From: Symbiodinium natans
Taxonomy: Eukaryota > Sar > Dinophyceae > Suessiales > Symbiodiniaceae
Length of the DNA stretch: 10,540 bases
Direction of reading: 5' to 3'
Assembly (NCBI GenBank): GCA_905221605.1
Contig: CAJNDS010002069.1
Location: 64,001-74,540, forward strand
Below, in pieces: positions 7,501 to 10,540 of the stretch. The notes under the pieces were generated by a model that worked only from the letters and a program-made list of their open reading frames with translations, was not told the DNA's origin and did not search any database. The stretch's first letter is position 1; each line of letters starts with the position of its first letter. The position numbers and the translations under genes were made by a program.

Positions 7501-9074
7501 CCAGAACAGCTGCGCCGATGAGTGTCAGATGAACATCGCATGCTGCAGCGGCCTGCCCAGCCAAACCCGACAGGAGCTGAGCCTATGCGGTCTGGCCGCA
7601 GCACGCGAAGCAGGAACAGGCGATGGAACCTCCAGCCGCGCATTGCCGTGCATGTGATGGCCTGGAAACGTCTCCAAGGACCACTGAGGACCGAGCGAAG
7701 AGAGCTCGCGGCAGGCTCGAGGCAAATCGGCAGCCTCAGACCAACAACCGCTCACAAAATAACAAAAACCCCCCAAAAAACATGCGGATGTGAAAGAAGT
7801 CGAAGTTCGAAATCAGCAAAAACCGTGAGCAGTAGAGTCAGTAGAGGAGAATGAGGAGAAACCAAAAACACGATCCATTTGGGTCAGCTCCAGGCCTCGG
7901 CACGCTCCTCCGCGAACCAGCGCTTCCAGCCAAGAGAGTCCTTTTCGAGAAGCAGCGGGAAAATATGCCCTTTCATGTACTCAACTACCCCTGCAATCTA
8001 CCACGTTGCATGCACACTATCATTCTGGCTCGCCATGCGCGAGCTGGCTCAGGCTCAAGATGAGACGAAACCGCGCGTTCCTGCTCCAAGGTGCTTGTCA
8101 GGGCGTTGGAGCCTGGATCATGCTGTGGATCAGACTTCGATGCGAGATGACGATGCTGCATGCAGCATTACGTGAAACGAGCCCGCTACCAGTCTTGAAC
8201 ACGCTGATCTGCTCCAATGTCTTCAGCTGTGCCCACCTGAAGGGTTTCCCGGTACAGTTGACCAAAAACACCATGGTCAAAAGTCAAGACATCTCAGTCG
8301 AAGCTGAGCTCGTCGCTGGTGCTCTGTGAGCCAGCTGCGTGTCGTATCGGGCATGGGAGGTGCGAGGGGATCGACAGGAGCTCGTATCAGAACTGGCACG
8401 AACATTTCGCTTCATGCTCCTGACCTTACAGATTCTTACGGCCTATGCTCTCATCATGCCGCGCTCGCACCTGCACCCTTATTTTCGTTTAGCAAGAACT
8501 CCTCCTAGACATGCCTGGTAAGGCTGTCAAAGGACCTTCAAGAGGCGACCGGATCCCTTGATGCTCTCACTCTCCGATGCTTTCCGTGAGGGATGTCGGA
8601 GGCCTGTAAGGGCCTCTCATCTCAAGCATCGCACGGCGCACTGTTCAGCTCCTCCGGACGCACATCTCCAGACCGCACCAGGATCTTCAGTGCCAGCATC
8701 GAGGCCACCTGCACACAAAGGTCGAAGGCCCATTTCGTCACATTGTGAAATTCTCAGACAGGCAGAGGCAACTAGCTAGTGTGTGAGGTCCCGGCGGTGA
8801 GCTTGTCGGCATCCAGCAGACCACGGCCTTGCTGTGCACACGGACATGAAACATTCCTTTCAATTCGGGGCGCATGCGTCATGTGCAGTACATCAGCTTC
8901 TGTTGTGGGCGTCCCTGGGGGCCGTGCGCAAGTAAGCAAAGACGGCGACTGTCACCACACCCTTGAAGAAGGCACAAGTTTCGCAATGAAGGTGTCAATG
9001 ATGACACGTCAAGCACCAACCTCCAACTGCTTGACGCGATTCGTGAGCTCCTGCCCTGCTAGCTCCACAATATC
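1450..9074 (-). CDS. Dynein heavy chain, partial (AAA5 end to AAA6), 17 exons
   Basis: Part of the motor of a dynein heavy chain, the AAA+ ATPase that moves along microtubules; in a flagellate alga this is probably an axonemal arm. Joined in transcription order, 17 exons of 32-95 nt give 299 codons without a stop. Visible motifs are VFAYLRRGLLDADKLT (end of AAA5), LALKILVRSGDVRPEEL, GWKRWFAEERAE, FHRLFLLRVLRPDRI, SALTHFVHDNLG, LTPIFFVLFPG, TDPTPVIEA, LHNISMGQGQE, GHWVVLQNIHLM and HPNFRCVLTSEPP, in the order expected for this family. NIHLM and LHNIS-GQGQE point to the outer-arm beta (DNAH9/11/17) class, but this is inference from motifs. Every junction keeps phase. Of 16 introns, 10 start GC and 6 GT; all end AG with G as first exon base. 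Both gene ends lie outside the window. The absence of stops argues for a functional gene, not a pseudogene. Confidence 0.93.
1607..1671 (-). CDS. Dynein exon 16 of window
   Basis: Twenty-one codons, EWLKQLERSLELIEEF followed by VHPNF, plus two bases of an arginine codon. It matches the W-L-x-x-L-(E/D)-x-x-(L/I)-E helix and the H-x-(N/D)-(F/Y)-R strand. Acceptor CTTCAG|GAATGG, donor TTTCG|GCCGCA (GC type). Confidence 0.95.
1765..1839 (-). CDS. Dynein exon 15 of window
   Basis: Twenty-five codons, starting VAINAINKCARD and ending GHWVVLQNIHLMQ. The G-H-W-V-x-L-Q-N-I-H-L block is conserved, and the NIHL form (against NCHL) is typical of the outer-arm beta class. Acceptor ACAAG|GTTG, donor ATGCAG|GCAGCG (GC type). 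Confidence 0.96.
1958..2005 (-). CDS. Dynein exon 14 of window
   Basis: Sixteen codons, AAGSLHNISMGQGQEN. The (L/F)-H-N-(I/V)-S-x-G-Q-G-Q-E string is diagnostic for AAA6 of heavy chains. Acceptor TCGCAG|GCC, donor GAGAAC|GCCCGG (GC type). Confidence 0.95.
2068..2100. repeat. Degenerate telomere-like CCCTAAA stretch
   Basis: Contains CTCTAAACCCCTAAACTG and then AACCCTA, which is imperfect CCCTAAA. It lies in the intron between exons 13 and 14 and is roughly inverted relative to the stretch at 2398-2426. Confidence 0.7.
2126..2156. repeat. TA microsatellite after TGTACC
   Basis: TGTACC is followed by seven AT units (2131-2144) and a GAGACAGAGAGA run. The TGTACC(AT)n start is the same as at 4491. 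Confidence 0.9.
2313..2368 (-). CDS. Dynein exon 13 of window
   Basis: Eighteen codons, TDPTPVIEAAAAELGLTQ, completing the P-G-(T/V/A)-D-P-T motif. Acceptor TTCAG|GCAC, donor ACACAG|GTCCGG (GT type). The two flanking introns carry telomere-like sequence in opposite orientations. Confidence 0.9.
2398..2426. repeat. Degenerate telomere-like TTTAGGG stretch
   Basis: Reads AGGGTTTAGGAAG and then TTTAGGGTTTAGGGTTAAG. It is in the G-rich orientation on the plus strand, in the intron between exons 12 and 13, and starts in the perfect palindrome CCCTTAAGGG (2392-2401). Confidence 0.75.
2648..2690 (-). CDS. Dynein exon 12 of window
   Basis: Fourteen codons, ESTCLTPIFFVLFP, plus one base of a glycine codon. 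This is the AAA6 T-P-I-x-F-x-L-x-P-G strand. Acceptor CTTCAG|GAG, donor CCCAG|GCTGGG (GC type). The 66-nt intron before it has no stop in frame, so an unspliced reading stays open and could mislead gene finders. Confidence 0.94.
2757..2809 (-). CDS. Dynein exon 11 of window
   Basis: Seventeen codons, PEFVEQSPFDMHQVYED, after a split glycine. It matches the G-x-x-(F/Y)-V-x-x-x-P-F-D-(L/M) block. The upstream reading frame has a stop (TAA) two codons before the exon, which supports the AAG|GCC acceptor. Donor GAT|GCCGTG (GC type). Confidence 0.92.
2868..2903 (-). CDS. Dynein exon 10 of window
   Basis: Eleven codons, SALTHFVHDNL, with split glycine codons on both sides. It corresponds to the A-(L/V)-x-x-F-(V/I)-x-x-x-L-G segment after RPDR. 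Acceptor CCAG|GCTCT, donor TTGG|GTGTC. Confidence 0.92.
3093..3103. repeat. Poly-C tract
   Basis: Eleven consecutive C. It falls in the 4.7-kb intron and is prone to sequencing length error. A second pair of tracts, C7-A-C8, lies at 6853-6868. Confidence 0.95.
4491..4555. repeat. TA/TG microsatellite after TGTACC
   Basis: TGTACC is followed by (AT)8, then CTATATACATATGTGTGTATGTG and a second TA run, ending in ACACATG. Open frames that cross it encode only Y/I/H/M-rich low-complexity sequence and should not be trusted there. Confidence 0.92.
4560..5066 (-). CDS. Unrecognised open region nested in dynein intron
   Basis: One minus-strand frame stays open from a TAG at about 5066 down into the TA microsatellite. 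The middle part looks protein-like, with LTLTDFILNSLRGLVVEA, ADGRFCPTPLYDFDGLEAS, and PPRWWHVQLSPREEANAKL. I recognise no family. There is no convincing ATG start; the frame opens after a stop, so if it is coding it is probably an exon entered by an acceptor such as GTGCAG|GAGCC near 5018. The tail from about 4560 is encoded by the microsatellite and is unlikely to be real. It is on the same strand as the dynein gene but inside its 4.7-kb intron, so it could be a nested gene, a retrocopied fragment, or a chance open frame. Confidence 0.3.
6315..6413. repeat. Duplicated 35-mer flanking an 11-bp-arm hairpin
   Basis: An identical 35-base sequence starting AACACTTGGTCTGGG and ending AAGTAATGGTG occurs at 6315-6349 and 6379-6413. 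Between the copies lies a perfect inverted repeat, GCTTTCGCTTT (6354-6364) and AAAGCGAAAGC (6367-6377), with a 2-base loop. The copies are 64 bp apart start to start. Telomere-like ACCCCTAAC and ACCCTAACCCC sit on either side. Confidence 0.95.
6567..6583. repeat. GGATCCC-TTT-GGGATCC palindrome
   Basis: Seven-base perfect arms around TTT, followed by CTTCGGG and a GGCGC/GCGCC pair. It resembles short GC-rich palindromes dispersed in intergenic DNA; no function can be assigned. Confidence 0.8.
7583..7629 (-). CDS. Dynein exon 9 of window
   Basis: Fifteen codons, FHRLFLLRVLRPDRI, plus split codons at both ends. F-x-(R/K)-L-x-x-(L/I)-R-x-L-R-P-D-R is among the most diagnostic dynein heavy-chain strings. 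Acceptor TGGAG|GTTCC, donor ATAG|GCTCAG (GC type). It is followed by the 4.7-kb intron. Confidence 0.95.
7697..7734 (-). CDS. Dynein exon 8 of window
   Basis: Twelve codons, AADLPRACRELS, plus two bases of a serine codon. It supplies the A-D-L-P linker expected between the WKRW and RPDR segments. Acceptor CTGAG|GCTG, donor TCTTC|GCTCGG (GC type). Confidence 0.82.
7896..7990 (-). CDS. Dynein exon 7 of window
   Basis: Thirty-one codons, beginning VVEYMKGHIF and ending DSLGWKRWFAEERAE. The W-K-R/x-W-x-x-x-E-x-(P/A)-E signature is a standard heavy-chain landmark. Acceptor TTGCAG|GGG in phase with exon 6, donor GAG|GCCTGG (GC type). A shorter version starting at 7940 after AAAAG is possible, but would leave the upstream phase unexplained. 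Confidence 0.85.
8190..8236 (-). CDS. Dynein exon 6 of window
   Basis: Fifteen codons, WAQLKTLEQISVFKT, flanked by split codons. This fits the conserved W-x-x-(L/I)-x-x-L-x-x-(L/I)-x-x-F helix between AAA5 and AAA6. Acceptor CTTCAG|GTGGG, donor ACTG|GTAGCG. Confidence 0.85.
8571..8613 (-). CDS. Dynein exon 5 of window (boundaries uncertain)
   Basis: Reads PYRPPTSLTESIG and ends with two bases that complete a glutamate codon with exon 6. The donor GGAGA|GTGAGA is good and gives the phase exon 6 needs. The acceptor is ambiguous: GAGAG|GCC at 8613 (28-nt intron) or TTACAG|GCC at 8603 (43-nt intron if exon 4 ends at a GA donor). The region is poorly conserved in dyneins, so homology gives little help. 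Confidence 0.5.
8642..8708 (-). CDS. Dynein exon 4 of window
   Basis: Twenty-two codons containing LALKILVRSGDVRPEELN, plus one base. Heavy chains typically have an I-L-x-x-x-G-x-(I/V)-x-x-E-E-L/F pattern directly after the DKL motif. Acceptor TGCAG|GTG, donor AACA|GTGCG. The 3' boundary is less certain because the following intron would be only 28 nt. A GA donor four bases earlier is an alternative. Confidence 0.85.
8796..8827 (-). CDS. Dynein exon 3 of window
   Basis: A 32-nt exon, the smallest in the reconstruction, giving RGLLDADKLT after a split arginine codon. This is the well-conserved RGL(F/L)-x-x-(D/H)KL motif at the AAA5 end. Acceptor CAAG|GCC, donor ACC|GCCGGG (GC type). Confidence 0.88.
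8928..8961 (-). CDS. Dynein exon 2 of window
   Basis: Eleven codons, GVVTVAVFAYL, plus one base. This matches the T-x-x-V/I-F-x-Y segment just before the RGLF/RGLL motif in heavy chains. Acceptor CAAG|GGT, donor TTGC|GCACGG (GC type), phase 1 out. The 59-nt intron before it carries a GTGTCA/TGACAC hairpin. Confidence 0.82.
9021..9074 (-). CDS. Dynein exon 1 of window
   Basis: Eighteen codons reading DIVELAGQELTNRVKQLE, phase 0 at both ends. This corresponds to the helix before the last AAA5 segment, where the family has a D-L-x-x-R-L-x-x-L pattern. Acceptor CAGAG|GAT (an alternative two bases earlier is possible), donor GAG|GTTGGT. The next exon towards the N-terminus was not found up to 10540. 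Confidence 0.72.
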
Positions 9075-10540
9075 CTCTGAAGGCCAAGGGCGCTACAGCG
9101 CTGTCTGTGACAGTAGGCCAGACATGCACATCTCCTCTTCGTCCTCCTCATCCTCCGACCTTGCCAAAACTTCCGCACCGACGTCATCCTGGCTAGCCTG
9201 TGGCTTGGCAGGATCCTCACTGCAAGTAAAATTATTTACATCTATGTCATACTGCATCATCGTAACACCGCGCACCTGCTCCTGCAAGCCGTCGTCTTTC
9301 GCATCTCCTACGCAGAGCTGCACGACTTCTAAGCCCGCGACTGTTTCAGGATAAGTTCCTCTTATGCACGAACCAGTCCAGTCGGACAAGTGCAAAGGCT
9401 GTTCTGGGTCAAGTCTCCTTCCGCCGTGTCCGTGCTCTGTCTCCGCTTCTCCTTCGGCATGAGAAAGGGCACCAATGAAATCCGATGAGTAGCATACGAA
9501 TGCAGTCAATCCATATGCCATATGGGCCACTGGCTTGTCTCTTTGACTGCCACGCTGGCAGGTGACGCTGCAAGTAGTACTTGATGGATCGCAATCGCTG
9601 TTCCAGCGGTGACCCACGAAGCTGGACAAGTATGTACATGCATGTGCTTTTGTTTTTGAAGTTTGCCATCACTGCTCAGGCCAACCGAAGATGGCAACAG
9701 ATTCCTTGACCTCGGTGATGCTGCGGCAGCTCTACATGGCCCTGCATGTGCAAAGCAGAAAGGTTGCCGAGGACACAGCCCAGCTTAGAGAGCTGCTGGC
9801 CTCTCCGCTCTCAACGCCCCGCAGCGGCTAAACGAAGGTGCATGTGGATCTTTCTCACACTTGTAGGTTCAGGGTACTGATTAACCCAATGATAACTGTG
9901 CTGTAGACTGTACTTCTATCCCAATTAAAACCATGTCGGGGCACTTAAGGGGCTCTTAAGTAGGAAGTGAGTGCAGTCATAATTGGTTAATAAGTTAATA
10001 AGTACCATGAACCTCCAAGTATCCTACACTCCCGCAGCTTGCACCTGTGCTTCCGCAGACAAGGATGGCCTCGTGAGTAGGCAGGAGGGGAGGGGCTTCG
10101 GTGGCTTCACATTGACAGTGGCGAAGAGGCATTGCTCAGACGCTTACAGCGACATCTAGAATTTAGAAAGTATATGCTCTTCGCAGGTGTGCAAAAAGTC
10201 CCGGCTTGCCCTGTGTGAGCATGAGCCTTGGCCCCAATAGAAAGCAAGCGAGGGGTTGTTGACTTAGGCAAAGACTGGCGAAGCAAGCCCGTATGGATCT
10301 CCACCAGGTCCCAAGCCTGCCATGCCCCGCTGATTTACGAAACAGCTGTGCCCTTTACCCCAATGGCCATCTGCCCTGTGGAACAGAATGGACAGCTTGA
10401 CTTGACTCCATCTCCGAGGTGCACCTCCGCCGGCGGACGCTGGTTGATGTGTCCCGGCCTCAGGGTGCGCAAGCGACCACAAGATGGCTGTTGTATCACG
10501 TATCACGTTGCAACGCAAAAGAGTGGTTACTGGCGGCACA
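9075..10540. other. Region without a supported dynein exon
   Basis: It should hold the intron before exon 1. I searched the minus strand for the expected upstream landmarks, an M-Y-Q-(Y/F)-S-L-type motif and an R-P-V-A-x-R-x-A-x-L-(F/Y)-F-type motif, and found neither convincingly. The part 9840-10020 is AT-richer and holds an ACTTAAG/CTTAAGT hairpin (9943-9961) and TTAATAAG twice in tandem (9987-10002). TATCACG is doubled at 10494-10507. Confidence 0.6.
9691..9831 (+). CDS. Small plus-strand ORF, 46 codons, unrecognised
   Basis: ATG in a GAAGATGG context opens a frame reading MATDSLTSVMLRQLYMALH and later RKVAEDTAQLRELLASPL, closed by TAA. Codon choice is G/C-ending and the predicted protein is helical and coiled-coil-like. 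It is opposite in orientation to the dynein gene and upstream of its first visible exon. No family is recognised. It could be a short exon of a plus-strand gene or a chance frame. Confidence 0.25.
   Translation: MATDSLTSVMLRQLYMALHVQSRKVAEDTAQLRELLASPLSTPRSG

Larger units (their letters stand above)
2904..7582 (-). other. 4.7-kb dynein intron (GC-AG)
   Basis: The intron separates the RPDRI exon from the SALTHFVHDNLG exon. It starts GCTCAG and ends CCAG on the minus strand, and the two exons join in phase through a glycine codon. The string AGGCTC is present at both splice ends. Its content includes poly-C tracts at 3093-3103 and 6853-6868, a TA/TG microsatellite at 4497-4555, a duplicated 35-mer around a hairpin at 6315-6413, and a BamHI-site palindrome at 6567-6583. 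There is also an unrecognised open region on the same strand at about 4560-5066. The rest of 2904-7582 shows no recognisable domain. Confidence 0.85.

Noticed and set aside
9093-9629. 178-codon minus-strand frame with MMQYDID and an acidic tail
   Set aside because: MMQYD recalls the dynein M-Y-Q-Y-S-L motif, but the flanks do not match the family, codon use is unlike the exons, and no junction gives the missing residues before exon 1.

Overview
The window reads as nuclear DNA of a dinoflagellate, most likely a Symbiodiniaceae-like or related alga. It is moderately GC-rich and has very little open coding sequence in any long frame. Reverse-strand coding can only be recovered by joining many tiny exons. 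Of the 16 introns I can define, 10 begin with GC rather than GT, and every acceptor is AG followed by an exonic G, a splice signature reported for dinoflagellates. Telomere-like TTTAGGG stretches are also present. No bacterial or organellar signal was seen.

Main content: one partial gene for a dynein heavy chain on the minus strand, spanning 9074 down to about 1450. I reconstruct 17 exons of 32-95 nt (897 nt, 299 codons, no stop) covering the end of AAA5 through most of AAA6. Motifs in order include a VFAYLRRGLLDADKLT-type segment, GWKRWFAEE, FHRLFLLRVLRPDRI, LTPIFFVLFPGTDPTP, LHNISMGQGQE and GHWVVLQNIHLM. The NIHLM form and the LHN(I/V)S-GQGQE context resemble the axonemal outer-arm beta class (DNAH9/11/17). 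The gene is open at both ends: the rest of the motor and the tail lie beyond 10540, and the C-terminus lies beyond position 1.

Layout from left to right. 3-1377 is a 113-bp tandem satellite, probably inside the next dynein intron. 1450-2903 holds exons 17-10. 2904-7582 is a 4.7-kb intron containing a TA microsatellite, a duplicated 35-mer around a hairpin, other palindromes, and an unrecognised same-strand open region at about 4560-5066 that could be a nested gene or decayed insertion. 7583-9074 holds exons 9-1. 9075-10540 has no exon I can support; it contains a 46-codon plus-strand ORF and an AT-richer patch with small repeats.

The long open frames outside the dynein exons, including all those in the satellite, look like artefacts or are unproven. 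Exon boundaries were inferred by matching known dynein motifs, reading-frame phase and the AG|G rule. They were not confirmed by transcript data.
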